Positions 9,231 through 20,124 of a DNA stretch of 64,000 nt are shown piece after piece. Made by a program: the position numbers and the translations under genes. Each line of letters starts with the position of its first letter. Position 1 is the first letter of the stretch. A model generated the notes under the pieces. That model was not told the origin of the DNA, did not search any database, and worked only from the letters and a program-made list of their open reading frames with translations. The DNA comes from Luteibacter sp. SG786 (GTDB taxonomy: Bacteria; Pseudomonadota; Gammaproteobacteria; Xanthomonadales; Rhodanobacteraceae). The stretch is from NCBI RefSeq assembly GCF_011759605.1, contig NZ_JAAOYX010000003.1, positions 124,001-188,000 of the forward strand. The letters are read 5' to 3'.

Positions 9231-9279
9231 CCCCCTCCGGCGCCAGTCGGGCCACAATGGACAGGTTTCCAGTCCATGA

Positions 9280-11553
<2,274 letters not shown>

Positions 11554-11563
11554 GCGCCGGTGG

Positions 11564-11595
11564 AAGGCGCTCCTGCCCCGTGGCAGGAGCGCTTC
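11564..11595 (+). terminator. Hairpin after isocitrate dehydrogenase, possible terminator
   Basis: A stem of about 13 bp (GCGCTCCTGCC with GGCAGGAGCGC as its core) closes a CCGT loop 13 bases after the stop codon. It lacks a long T run, so termination may be weak. The stem sequence also resembles the GTAGGAGCGC repeat seen at 31-41 and 21899-21995. Confidence 0.5.
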
Positions 11596-11615
11596 GGTGA
11601 CGCAAACGCCCGTTT

Positions 11616-12845
11616 TCAACGGTGGTCGAGGCCCCAGTCGCGGGCCACCTCGGCATTGACCCTCTGCGCGATCAGGCGATGCACCGCGGTTGTCGGATGC
11701 ACGAGATCCCAGAATACATAGCTGTGCGGCGTGCAGGCCCTGCGCATCGGGCGTCCGGTGGCGTAATGGAGCTTCGTGTCCTCGATGTCCAGGCACGCAT
11801 CGACGACGTTGTTAAAGCCCTCCGCGGCGGGGTCGGCAAGCAGCTCATCGAACATTGTGGCGATGTCGATCAGGCGAATGTCCATGCCGGTTCGTTCGCG
11901 AATCGTCGCTACGATGGCCGGCAACGCCTGGTTGTAGCGACGCGCTTTCTCGCCGACGAGGGCGGCTTTCGATGCGTTGCCGCGATAGCGTGGCACACGG
12001 GCGATGTCCGGCAGGTTGAGCAGCGCGATCTTCCGTGCGCCCAGCTGGCCCAGGCGAACGAGCGATGCTTCCAGTTGTCGCGTTGCCGTTCCCACCGAGG
12101 CGAAATCCTGGCGCTTGTCGCTCATGAAATCGTTGGCGCCCGCGAGCACGGTGAACAGGGTGCGAGATGTGTCATAGCCGGTTGTCCTGCTCATGTACCG
12201 CTCGAAGGAATCGATCTGTGATTCCAGCCCGTCGACGAACGTCGTGTCCTGCGTTTCGGCCGTGCCGATGGCCCATGTGTTGAGCGGAATTCCTGTCATG
12301 TCGGCAAGGTATTCCGTCCACACGGGGCCATTGCTGAAGCGGCCGAGAAACCATGAGCGCTCGGCGGGGATCGCCCATTGCGACAGGTTGTGGAAGTTGC
12401 CCGTGTCGCTGAGGCTGTCGCCAAACGCCACGATGCGCTCGACGGCGCCGTTGTGGGACAGCGTGCCGTCGTACCAGATCTGGTGGTGATAACTGCGGTC
12501 GCTGCTCGCCGCGGTCCACTGCACGGGGCGCTCCCCGATGCCGAAGTCCCGCAGCGTTTGCTCGCACACCCGTCGAAGTTCGTCCGGGCGGTGGTCCGTA
12601 TAGAAAAGATTCGCACCGGGATTCAGGCTGATGCCCGCCCAGTTGCCGTGCAGTAGAAAGTCTTTCGCCTGGATATAGCCGGTCGCCGTGGGGGACGAAG
12701 CCGTAGGTGCCGGGTACACGCAACGCAGATAGGCCGGCTTGGCGACTTTAGCGAGGCCCACCTCGAATGGAGGGGTGGATTGGGCATGGATGGGCAGGCA
12801 GGCGGCAATCGCCGCCATGCCGATGAGGCTGGTCAGGATTTTCAC
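11616..12845 (-). CDS. Secreted GDSL phospholipase, thermolabile hemolysin type
   Basis: 409-residue exported SGNH hydrolase. A signal peptide at about 1-22 (MKILTSLIG to PIHAQS) is followed by an N-terminal domain of about 110 residues and then the catalytic domain. That domain begins FGDSLSDTGNF (nucleophile Ser144), continues with SWFLGRFSNGPVWTEY and GANDF, and ends with the catalytic Asp/His block WDLVHPTTAVH. This order matches Vibrio thermolabile hemolysin (TLH, a lecithin-dependent phospholipase A2) closely. The start is a GTG at 12845 with AAGGAG seven bases upstream. The ATG 18 bases earlier has no binding site. The substrate is inferred from the family. It is a single gene, transcribed towards isocitrate dehydrogenase. 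Confidence 0.85.
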   Translation of the reverse strand: MKILTSLIGMAAIAACLPIHAQSTPPFEVGLAKVAKPAYLRCVYPAPTASSPTATGYIQAKDFLLHGNWAGISLNPGANLFYTDHRPDELRRVCEQTLRDFGIGERPVQWTAASSDRSYHHQIWYDGTLSHNGAVERIVAFGDSLSDTGNFHNLSQWAIPAERSWFLGRFSNGPVWTEYLADMTGIPLNTWAIGTAETQDTTFVDGLESQIDSFERYMSRTTGYDTSRTLFTVLAGANDFMSDKRQDFASVGTATRQLEASLVRLGQLGARKIALLNLPDIARVPRYRGNASKAALVGEKARRYNQALPAIVATIRERTGMDIRLIDIATMFDELLADPAAEGFNNVVDACLDIEDTKLHYATGRPMRRACTPHSYVFWDLVHPTTAVHRLIAQRVNAEVARDWGLDHR

Positions 12846-13008
12846 GGGGGGACTCCTTGTCATCGGGAACGACCACCGGCGAAGGTGCCGGCCGTCTCAT
12901 GTTCCGGGGACCCGCCCACAGGCGAATGTCGGCCGGCTCCGTTTGTGCCTGTAGGCAAGAAAGGCGGTAGCCAGCCCGGCCCCCGCTGATAGCCGAAAAC
13001 TACAGCTA

Positions 13009-13050
13009 TTGAATATACATAAATGAACTATATACTTATGAGGTAACCTC
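13009..13050 (+). promoter_or_regulatory. Promoter and candidate operator of the MarR-efflux operon
   Basis: TTGAAT (13009-13014) and TATACT (13031-13036) with a 16-bp spacer make a good sigma-70 promoter in an AT-rich patch unusual for this DNA. GAGGT-A-ACCTC (13040-13050) is an 11-bp inverted repeat at the expected transcription start. A dimeric MarR protein, encoded next, could bind it and repress its own operon. Confidence 0.6.
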
Positions 13051-13064
13051 TCAGGAGCCTCGTA

Positions 13065-13556
13065 ATGAGCGCCTTCGCCCCCACTGAAGCCCGCCTGGAC
13101 GTCACCCGGGCCAAATACCCCGATTTCCCGCGGGGACCGGCGGTGCTGGTGCGCCTGATCAAGCACCTGTTCAAGGAAATCCACGACGAGGCGAACGCGC
13201 TCCTGCGGCCTTACGGGCTCAACCACCCCGAGTACAACATCCTGATGATGCTGTACGGGTCCCCCGACAACAGCATGCATCCGTCTGCGCTGGCCGACGC
13301 TGCGGGGGAGAAATCGGCCAACATCACGCGCCTCACGACGCAGCTCTGCGAGAAAGGCTATGTGGCGCGCTCGGGCAGCGACACCGACCGGCGCAAGGTC
13401 ACGCTTACGCTGACTCCGGAAGGCCTTGCGCTCATCGACGGCTTCCTTCCCGGCATCGTCACGCTGCTTCACAAGCAGACGCGTAACCTCACCGCCGGCG
13501 AACAGGATCAGCTCGAGGTTCTGCTCAAGAAGATGCTGGCTGGTTTCGGGGAGTAG
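13065..13556 (+). CDS. MarR-family transcriptional regulator
   Basis: 163-residue winged-helix regulator. The helix-turn-helix is in the stretch HPSALADAAGEKSANITRLTTQLCEKGYV (about residues 75-103) and the wing follows with SDTDRRKVTLTLTPEG, the classic MarR DRR signature. It is the first gene of the operon with FUSC, DUF1656 and HlyD genes, so it probably represses this efflux system and is released by an aromatic or phenolic ligand. The ligand is not known from sequence. AGGAG precedes the ATG by seven bases. An 11-bp palindrome in its own promoter fits autoregulation. Confidence 0.9.
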   Translation: MSAFAPTEARLDVTRAKYPDFPRGPAVLVRLIKHLFKEIHDEANALLRPYGLNHPEYNILMMLYGSPDNSMHPSALADAAGEKSANITRLTTQLCEKGYVARSGSDTDRRKVTLTLTPEGLALIDGFLPGIVTLLHKQTRNLTAGEQDQLEVLLKKMLAGFGE

Positions 13557-13571
13557 GGGAGGGCACGCACC

Positions 13572-15698
13572 ATGGCCGCCGCCAACATCACGCCCCGTTC
13601 GCTGCCTACGCGCGACATGGTGGTAGAGACCTTCCGCGAAGAGGCCGCAGTGTGGCTGTTCGTCGTGAAGACGCTCATCGCGTTCTTCCTGACAGGGTGG
13701 ATCGCCATGCGCCTGGAACTGCCTTCGCCGTCCACCGCCATGCTGACCACCATCATCGTCGCCAACCGCCAGTCCGGCATGGTACTGGCGAAGAGTTTCT
13801 ATCGCGCCATCGGCACGCTTGCCGGTGCGGTGGTCGCGGTTGGCATCGTGGCCTTCTTCCCGCAGCAACGCGACCTTTTCCTCCTCGTGCTTTCGCTATG
13901 GATCGGTGTGTGCGCGGGCGGTGCCACCCTTTACCGTAACTTCAAGTCCTACGCCTTCGTGCTTGGCGGTTACACCGCGGCCATCGTTGCCATTCCCGTT
14001 ATCGAGAATCCGCTGGGGGTATTCGATTCGGCAACGGCCCGTATCAGCGAAGTGCTGCTTGGGCTGCTGGTGAGCGCCGCGGTGAACGATGTAGTGTTTC
14101 CCAGTCGCATGCGCGACGTGCTGCGCCGCACCGCGCGCGACCAGTTCGCGCACTTCGTGGAATTCATCCGCGACAGCACGGGCGGGGCCATTCCTCGTGA
14201 ATCCATGGAAAGGGCACACCTGCGCTTCGTCCGCAATGCGGTGATGCTGGAAGACCTGCGCAGTTCAGTGATCTTCGAGGACGCCGAAGCGCGTGCGCGC
14301 AGCAATCATCTGCGACTGTTCAATCAGCGTTTCATGGCAACGTCCACCACGTTTCACTCCGTGCATCACCTCATCAATCGCCTGCAGCGGGCCCGTCGCG
14401 ACACGGCGGCAAAGACGTTGATCCGCCTTTACGCGCCGATCGGCAGTGCCCTCGACGCCCCCATCGAGGCCGGTGCGGCCGCGCGAGTACTGTTGCCGCG
14501 CCTGGCGGCGGCGCGCGACAGCATGCGGGCAGCGGCGCCCGCCTTGCGCGCGTCGCTCGACGATGCGCAGGACCTGCGTGACTTCGACACCGGGGCGACA
14601 CTGTTGCTTCGCTTTGTCGACGAACTGCACGATTACGTGGACGCCGCTGCAACCCTGCAAGCGCCGAGGGTCATCGCAGGTTCGGCGGAACGCGTGCGTT
14701 TCGATCGTGGAAACGACTTCCTGGGCGCCGGCATTGCGACGGCCCGCACCACCCTCACCATGCTTGTGCTCGGCGCCTTCTGGATCGCCAGCGCGTGGCC
14801 CATGGGCGCCAGCGCGATGCTTCTGGCAACGGTCTTCGCCGGCCTTTTCGCCAGCACACCGAACCCGAGCCGCGTCACCTGGATCGTCATGCTGGGCTAT
14901 CTGTCGGGTATGACGGCGGCCTTCGTATGCGAGTTCTTCGTGCTCACCCAACTGGACGGCTATCCGTTGATGGTCGCAGGCGTTACGCCTTTCCTCGCGG
15001 TGGGACTGGTCATGATGATGACGCCGTCACTGGCATCGTATGGCCTGGGATGGGCCATGGGGTTCGCGTACGTCCTGGCGCTGAAGAACCTGCAGACGTA
15101 TGACCCGGCCCACTTCATCAACGATGCCATCGCCCAGGTGGTCGGTCTTGGGGCAGCGGCCATCTCCTTCATGGTCATTCCTCCGGCCATCGGCAGTGCG
15201 TGGCTGCGCCGGCGCCAGCTTGCGCGCTTGCGTGCGCAGGTGGCGTTGGCCGCGGAGGCTCCGCTTCCCGGGCTGCGCCATCGCTTCGAGAGCGTCAACC
15301 ACGACCTGGTGAGCCAGGTGGTAGCCCAGACCCAACCCGGTAGCGCCGACTCGCGCGCGCTCATCGCATGGGCCCTGGCGGTGCATGAGACAGGCAGGGC
15401 ACTCATCGAGCTTCGTCACGACATGTCGCGGCAGAACTTGCCTTCTACGCTGTTGCCCTACCTCGACGCGGCACTGCGCACGCTGGCGCGCTTCTATGAA
15501 AATCCGGACGCGGCAGGCTACCTGCTTGCGCGCGATGCGGTCGCCACGGCCATCGCGAGCGTCGGGGAGCATGAAGGCACCAGCTACCTGCTCGACCATC
15601 TCCACCTTGTCCGCATGGCGCTGCTCGACGGTGAATCCGTGCTCGCCGCCTACATGCCGGATGTCCCTCTCGCCAAGGAGGTTGCCCATGCCTCGTGA
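13572..15698 (+). CDS. FUSC-family aromatic acid exporter, AaeB-like
   Basis: 708-residue inner-membrane transporter with two groups of membrane segments (about 35-165 and about 385-540), each followed by a soluble region, as in AaeB of E. coli, which exports p-hydroxybenzoic acid. The N terminus has the family-typical run ELPSPSTAMLTTIIVANRQSGMVLAKSFYR. It starts 15 bases after the MarR gene, and its stop overlaps the DUF1656 start by 11 bases, so the genes are translationally linked. It should work with the HlyD adaptor encoded two genes on. Substrates are inferred from the family. Confidence 0.88.
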   Translation: MAAANITPRSLPTRDMVVETFREEAAVWLFVVKTLIAFFLTGWIAMRLELPSPSTAMLTTIIVANRQSGMVLAKSFYRAIGTLAGAVVAVGIVAFFPQQRDLFLLVLSLWIGVCAGGATLYRNFKSYAFVLGGYTAAIVAIPVIENPLGVFDSATARISEVLLGLLVSAAVNDVVFPSRMRDVLRRTARDQFAHFVEFIRDSTGGAIPRESMERAHLRFVRNAVMLEDLRSSVIFEDAEARARSNHLRLFNQRFMATSTTFHSVHHLINRLQRARRDTAAKTLIRLYAPIGSALDAPIEAGAAARVLLPRLAAARDSMRAAAPALRASLDDAQDLRDFDTGATLLLRFVDELHDYVDAAATLQAPRVIAGSAERVRFDRGNDFLGAGIATARTTLTMLVLGAFWIASAWPMGASAMLLATVFAGLFASTPNPSRVTWIVMLGYLSGMTAAFVCEFFVLTQLDGYPLMVAGVTPFLAVGLVMMMTPSLASYGLGWAMGFAYVLALKNLQTYDPAHFINDAIAQVVGLGAAAISFMVIPPAIGSAWLRRRQLARLRAQVALAAEAPLPGLRHRFESVNHDLVSQVVAQTQPGSADSRALIAWALAVHETGRALIELRHDMSRQNLPSTLLPYLDAALRTLARFYENPDAAGYLLARDAVATAIASVGEHEGTSYLLDHLHLVRMALLDGESVLAAYMPDVPLAKEVAHAS

Positions 15699-15885
15699 AA
15701 TCGCCTTGGGCGACGCCCTGGTTCCCGGGCTGCTCGTCTTCTTCCTGCTCGCGCTGCTGGTGTGGTGGCTGCTCGACGCCGTGGCCGGCCGTTTCGGTTT
15801 GTATCGCCTCGTCTGGCATCCGGCATTGTTCCGGCTTGCCGTGTTCGTGTGCGTCTTCGGCGCCTTCGCGCTGTTCCTGTACTGA
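15688..15885 (+). CDS. DUF1656 small membrane protein, AaeX-like
   Basis: 65-residue protein with two membrane segments (about 12-29 and 44-64) and the conserved Pro-Arg-Glu-Ile start. In E. coli the equivalent AaeX is encoded between the regulator and the AaeAB pump, and its role is not known. The ATG at 15688 is preceded by AAGGAGG. Overlap with the FUSC stop codon and close spacing to the next gene put it in the same operon. Confidence 0.85.
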   Translation: MPREIALGDALVPGLLVFFLLALLVWWLLDAVAGRFGLYRLVWHPALFRLAVFVCVFGAFALFLY

Positions 15886-15896
15886 GTGACCTCGTG

Positions 15897-16916
15897 ATGA
15901 AATTCGCCAATCTCGTCCGTTTCGCCGTCACCGCTGTGGTCGTGCTGGCCGCCGCGTTCGTCGCGCATGCCTTGTGGAAGCACTACATGTACTCGCCGTG
16001 GACGCGCGACGGCCGCGTACGTGCGGAGATCGTGCGCATCGCGCCGGACGTCGCGGGTATCGTCACCGACGTGCGGGTTCTCGACAATCAGACGGTGAAG
16101 AAGGGCGACGTATTGTTCGTGGTCGACCAGGCCCGCTACGAGAACGCCGTGGCGCAGGCCAAGGCGAACCTCAACGCCGCCGAGGCCGCCGCCCGTGCCG
16201 CCGGCGCGAACATCAGCGCCGCCTCCGCCGGCGCTCAGCAAAGCCGCTCGAACTACGAGATGTACGAGGCCCAGTCGGAACGCCGGCAGAAGCTCATCAA
16301 CAATGTGATTTCCGCCGAAGACAAGGCCAATGCCGCGGCGGCCGCAAACGCCGCGCGCGCGGGCTGGCAGCAGGCCCAGGCCAGCACGAAGCAGGCCAGC
16401 GCCGCACAGCAGCAGGCGCTGGCGGCGGTGGCCCAGGCACAAGTGGAGCTGGCTTCCGCGCAACTGAACCTGGATCGCACGCGCGTGCTCGCGCCGGTGG
16501 ACGGTTATGTCACCAACCTGGACGTTCGGGTGGGCGATTACGCGAACGCTGGAACACCACGCCTGGCCTTGATCGACCGCGATTCCTACTGGATCTATGG
16601 CTATTTCGAAGAGACGAAGCTGCCCGGTCTGCGCGTGGGCGATCCGGTGGACATCCGTCTCATGAGCGGCGGCATCCAGTTGCACGGCACGGTGGAAAGC
16701 ATCGCGCATGGCATCACCGATGCGGACAACCCCACCGGCAGCGATCTTCTCGCCGACGTGAATCCCACCTTCAACTGGGTGCGGCTGGCGCAGCGTGTGC
16801 CGGTACGGGTGAAGATCGACACGGCGCACTTGCCGCCGGGCACGGTGCTGTCCGCAGGCATGACGGCGACCCTCATCGTGCGGCCTTCGCACCCGGACGC
16901 CGTGGCCAGCCGCTGA
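15897..16916 (+). CDS. HlyD-family periplasmic adaptor, AaeA-like
   Basis: 339-residue membrane fusion protein with one N-terminal anchor (about 8-25), the conserved YSPWTRDGRVRAEIV motif just after it, a lipoyl half-domain, an Ala/Gln-rich coiled coil (about 95-180), and the second lipoyl half with RVLAPVDGYVTNLDVRVGDY. These match AaeA/EmrA-type adaptors. It links the FUSC pump to an outer-membrane channel. The ATG at 15897 gives the expected anchor. The upstream in-frame extension lies inside the DUF1656 gene and is not used. It is the last gene of the MarR operon. Confidence 0.9.
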   Translation: MKFANLVRFAVTAVVVLAAAFVAHALWKHYMYSPWTRDGRVRAEIVRIAPDVAGIVTDVRVLDNQTVKKGDVLFVVDQARYENAVAQAKANLNAAEAAARAAGANISAASAGAQQSRSNYEMYEAQSERRQKLINNVISAEDKANAAAAANAARAGWQQAQASTKQASAAQQQALAAVAQAQVELASAQLNLDRTRVLAPVDGYVTNLDVRVGDYANAGTPRLALIDRDSYWIYGYFEETKLPGLRVGDPVDIRLMSGGIQLHGTVESIAHGITDADNPTGSDLLADVNPTFNWVRLAQRVPVRVKIDTAHLPPGTVLSAGMTATLIVRPSHPDAVASR

Positions 16917-16923
16917 AGACTTC

Positions 16924-17006
16924 TGTGGGAGCCGGCTACGCCGGCGATTCCGCGGCAGCGGGCACTCTTGCCGCAAGCACCCATCGCCGCTGAAGCGGCT
17001 CCCACA
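16924..17006 (+). repeat. Short interspersed repeat, family 1, copy 3
   Basis: Same plan as copy 1: TGTGGGAGCCGG head, GCCGGCGAT and CCGCGGCAGC block, then GCTGAAGCGGCTCCCACA tail, which is the inverse of the head. It starts 7 bases after the HlyD stop and sits between convergent genes, so the hairpin may also serve as a terminator. Confidence 0.82.
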
Positions 17007-17054
17007 GGGCGCGATGAACGGTGTCGCGAGTGTTCCTCGCCGCCATGGCGGCTC

Positions 17055-17645
17055 CTACAGCGGCGCGAGGCGACGCAGGCGCAGCTGCAACCACTTGTCC
17101 ACGTCGGGCCATTCGGCGGCGAGGATGCTGTAGCACACCGTGTCGCGCAGCGATCCGTCGTTGCGACGCTTGTGGGCGCGCAGGACGCCTTCGCGCTTCG
17201 CGCCCAGCTTCTCGATCGCCCGTTGCGAGTCCTGGTTGTACGCGTCGGTGTGGAACTCCACCGCCACGGCGCCCACGTTCAGGAAGGCGTGGGAGAGCAG
17301 CAGGTGCTTGCAGGCCGTGTTTACGTGGCTGCGTTGCCAGCGACGGGCGTACCAGGTGTAGCCGATGGCGACGCGGCTTGGGTCGGGCACGATGTCGTAG
17401 AACCGCGTGGATCCGACGATCTGGCCGGTGGCCTTCTCGCGCACGGCCCAGGGCGACATGCGCCCCTCTTCCTGGCCGCGCAGGGCGGCTTCGACGTAGT
17501 CGGTCATGCGCCCGGGTGCGGGCACCGAGGTGAACCAGAGGTCCCACAGATTGCCGTCGCCCGCCGCGCGCTCCAGCGCCTCGACGTGTTCGAGGGCCAG
17601 CGGCTCCAGCGTGACGTACTCGTTTTCCAGGCGAACGGCGTCCAT
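17055..17645 (-). CDS. GNAT-family N-acetyltransferase (RimJ/RimL-like)
   Basis: 196-residue acetyltransferase of the RimJ/RimL-like branch that modifies protein N termini or small amines with acetyl-CoA. The family features are the N-terminal [12 protein letters not shown] segment, the central GSTRFYDI strand, the IGYTWY block, and the acetyl-CoA site region [21 protein letters not shown], ending with the [21 protein letters not shown] signature. The true substrate cannot be read from sequence. The gene follows the DUF465 gene by 4 bp on the same strand, so the two are probably co-transcribed. Confidence 0.82.
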   Translation of the reverse strand: MDAVRLENEYVTLEPLALEHVEALERAAGDGNLWDLWFTSVPAPGRMTDYVEAALRGQEEGRMSPWAVREKATGQIVGSTRFYDIVPDPSRVAIGYTWYARRWQRSHVNTACKHLLLSHAFLNVGAVAVEFHTDAYNQDSQRAIEKLGAKREGVLRAHKRRNDGSLRDTVCYSILAAEWPDVDKWLQLRLRRLAPL

Positions 17646-17649
17646 GGTC

Positions 17650-17856
17650 TCAGGCGTCCAGGTCGGGGATGAGGCGGCTTTCGATCCGGGCGATGGTGTC
17701 CTTCAGGAGCAGCTTGCGCTTCTTCAGGCGGGTGAGCTGGAGTTCGTCCCGGCTGATGGCGGCCGCCAGGTGGTCGATGGCGGCGTCGAGGTCGCGGTGC
17801 TCCACCTTCAGTTCGGCGAGGCGCTGGGCGAGCTGTGCGGGATCCTGAACCTGCAT
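17650..17856 (-). CDS. DUF465 (YdcH-like) small coiled-coil protein
   Basis: 68-residue protein, mostly a helical hairpin or coiled coil, with the family pattern [16 protein letters not shown] then [19 protein letters not shown]. Function is unknown in this family. It heads a two-gene unit with the acetyltransferase and is divergent from ttcA. Confidence 0.82.
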   Translation of the reverse strand: MQVQDPAQLAQRLAELKVEHRDLDAAIDHLAAAISRDELQLTRLKKRKLLLKDTIARIESRLIPDLDA

Positions 17857-17955
17857 CGCATTGGGCCGGCGGAGGAAGGAAGGGGCGATTGTACCGCCAG
17901 GCGGGGCCGGCCGCAGCGGCTACAATGGGGGTCCCTCCCAGGTTCCCATCGCAGC

Positions 17956-18828
17956 ATGTCCGCCATCCCAGACCCGACCCGCAAGCAGACCTACGAAGCC
18001 GGCAAGCTGGCCAAGCGCCTGCGCCGCCAGGTCGGCCAGGCCATCGCCGACTACGGCATGATCGAGGAAGGGGACAAGGTGATGGTGTGCCTTTCCGGCG
18101 GAAAGGACTCCTATACGTTGCTGGACATGCTGCTGTCGCTGCAGGCGAAGGCGCCCGTGCGCTTCGAGCTGGTGGCGGTGAACCTCGACCAGAAGCAGCC
18201 GGATTTCCCCGCCCACGTGCTGCCGGAGTACCTCACGGCGCGCGGTGTGCCGTTTCACATCATCGAGCAGGACACCTACAGCGTTGTCACCCGCGTGATC
18301 CCCCAGGGCAAGACGATGTGCAGCCTTTGCTCGCGCATGCGTCGGGGGGCGCTCTACCAATGGGCTGCGGCGAACGGTGTGACCCGCATCGCCTTGGGTC
18401 ACCACCGCGACGACATTCTCGGTACGTTCTTCCTGAACATGTTCTACCAGGGCAGCCTGAAGGCGATGCCGCCCAAGCTGCTGTCCGACGACGGTCGTCA
18501 CGTGGTGATCCGCCCGCTGGCGTATTGCCGCGAGGACGACATCGCGGCCTATGCGGAGTCGAGGCAGTTCCCGATCATTCCCTGCAATCTTTGCGGGTCG
18601 CAGGAGAACATGCAGCGCAAGGTCGTCAAGCGCATGCTCGCCGAATGGGAAAAGTCGCACCCGGGGCGCAGCGAGACGATCTTCCGCGCCATGGGCAACA
18701 TCGCGCCGTCGCAGCTGACCGACCGCAATCTGTTCGATTTCGCGGCGCTCGGGGCGCGCGACGGCGCACCGCGTGCCGACGTCCATGCCTGGCTGGCGGG
18801 TAGCGACGCCGCCGGCGATACCGAATGA
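17956..18828 (+). CDS. ttcA: tRNA 2-thiocytidine(32) synthetase TtcA
   Basis: 290-residue cytoplasmic iron-sulfur enzyme that thiolates cytidine 32 of certain tRNAs using ATP. The PP-loop motif SGGKDS is at 47-52. Two Cys pairs typical of TtcA are at 122/125 (CSLC) and 210/213 (CNLC), and the [10 protein letters not shown] block follows the central region. The ATG at 17956 gives the usual TtcA N terminus. A longer in-frame reading to 17506 would run through the acetyltransferase region and is not supported. A TACAAT box at 17921-17926 could be its -10 element. Confidence 0.94.
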   Translation: MSAIPDPTRKQTYEAGKLAKRLRRQVGQAIADYGMIEEGDKVMVCLSGGKDSYTLLDMLLSLQAKAPVRFELVAVNLDQKQPDFPAHVLPEYLTARGVPFHIIEQDTYSVVTRVIPQGKTMCSLCSRMRRGALYQWAAANGVTRIALGHHRDDILGTFFLNMFYQGSLKAMPPKLLSDDGRHVVIRPLAYCREDDIAAYAESRQFPIIPCNLCGSQENMQRKVVKRMLAEWEKSHPGRSETIFRAMGNIAPSQLTDRNLFDFAALGARDGAPRADVHAWLAGSDAAGDTE

Positions 18829-18859
18829 CCTTCCTTTCATACGTTCCAAGGCCCACGAC

Positions 18860-20047
18860 ATGACCCTGTTCTCTTCCGTCGAACTCGCCCCGCGCGATCC
18901 GATCCTCGGCCTCAACGAGGCCTTCGGTGCCGATACCCGCCCCGACAAGGTCAATCTGGGCGTCGGCGTGTATTACGACGCGAACGGCCACGTGCCGCTC
19001 CTGCGCGCCGTGCGGCAAGCCGAGAAAGCGCGCGTGGACGCGGCGCTGCCGCGTGGCTACCTGCCCATCGACGGCATCGCGCTCTACGACCAGGCCGTGC
19101 AGAAGCTGCTTTTCGGTGCCGGTTCCCCGCTGCTGGCCGACCGCCGCGTCGTGACCGCGCAGTCCCTGGGCGGCACGGGCGCACTGAAGGTGGGCGCGGA
19201 TTTCCTCAAGCGCCTGAATCCATCGGTGCCGGTCGCGATCAGCACACCCAGCTGGGAGAACCACCGTGCGCTGTTCGAAGGCGCCGGCTTCCAGGTGGTG
19301 GAATACCCGTACTACGACGCGGCCACCCACGGCGTGAACGTGGAAGGCATGCTCGCCGCCATCGCGAAACTTCCGGCCGGCGCGATCGTCGTCCTGCACG
19401 CCTGCTGCCACAACCCGACCGGCGTCGACCTCACAGCCGGCGACTGGCAGCGTGTGGTGTCCACCGTGCGCGAGCGCGGCCTCGTGCCGTTCCTCGACAT
19501 CGCATACCAGGGTTTTGGCGACGGTATCGAACCCGATGCCTCGGCGGTACGCCTGTTCGCCGAGGCGGACGTTTCCTTCCTCGTCGCAAGTTCCTTTTCC
19601 AAGTCGTTCTCTCTTTACGGCGAACGCGTGGGCGCCCTGTCGATCGTCACGGCGTCGCACGATGAGGCGCTGCGCGTGCAGTCGCAGGTGAAGCGCGTGA
19701 TCCGCACGAATTACTCCAACCCGCCGACGCACGGCGCGGCCGTGGTGTCCGCCGTGCTGAACCACGATGAGCTGCGCGCCACGTGGGAAACCGAACTGGG
19801 CGAGATGCGCGAGCGTATCCGCGCGATGCGCCGTGGCCTGACCGAACGGCTGTCGAAGGTGGGCGATTTTGCCTTCATCGAAAGGCAGCGCGGCATGTTC
19901 TCCTATTCCGGCCTCAGCGCCGCCCAGGTAGAGCGGCTGCGCACGGAGTTCGGCATCTATGCCGTGAGCACGGGGCGCATCTGCGTCGCGGCGCTGAACG
20001 AGGGCAACCTCGACCGCGTGGCCGACGCCATCGCACGCGTCGTGTAA
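18860..20047 (+). CDS. tyrB: Aromatic amino acid / aspartate aminotransferase (class I)
   Basis: 395-residue PLP enzyme that transfers amino groups between aspartate or aromatic amino acids and 2-oxoglutarate. The N terminus APRDPILGLNEAF, the GVGVYYDANG block, the HACCHNPTGVDL segment and the PLP lysine Lys248 in SSFSKSFSLYGERVG mark the AspC/TyrB group. The ATG at 18860 is 29 bp after ttcA and gives the expected length. Whether aspartate or aromatic substrates are preferred cannot be settled here, so the symbol is tentative. Confidence 0.88.
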   Translation: MTLFSSVELAPRDPILGLNEAFGADTRPDKVNLGVGVYYDANGHVPLLRAVRQAEKARVDAALPRGYLPIDGIALYDQAVQKLLFGAGSPLLADRRVVTAQSLGGTGALKVGADFLKRLNPSVPVAISTPSWENHRALFEGAGFQVVEYPYYDAATHGVNVEGMLAAIAKLPAGAIVVLHACCHNPTGVDLTAGDWQRVVSTVRERGLVPFLDIAYQGFGDGIEPDASAVRLFAEADVSFLVASSFSKSFSLYGERVGALSIVTASHDEALRVQSQVKRVIRTNYSNPPTHGAAVVSAVLNHDELRATWETELGEMRERIRAMRRGLTERLSKVGDFAFIERQRGMFSYSGLSAAQVERLRTEFGIYAVSTGRICVAALNEGNLDRVADAIARVV

Positions 20048-20124
20048 GCGGATTCACCGATCGTCACGCCGGCGGCCGCTCCGCGACCGCCGGTGCCATT
20101 CCTTTGCATGAGATTCGTCGATAC

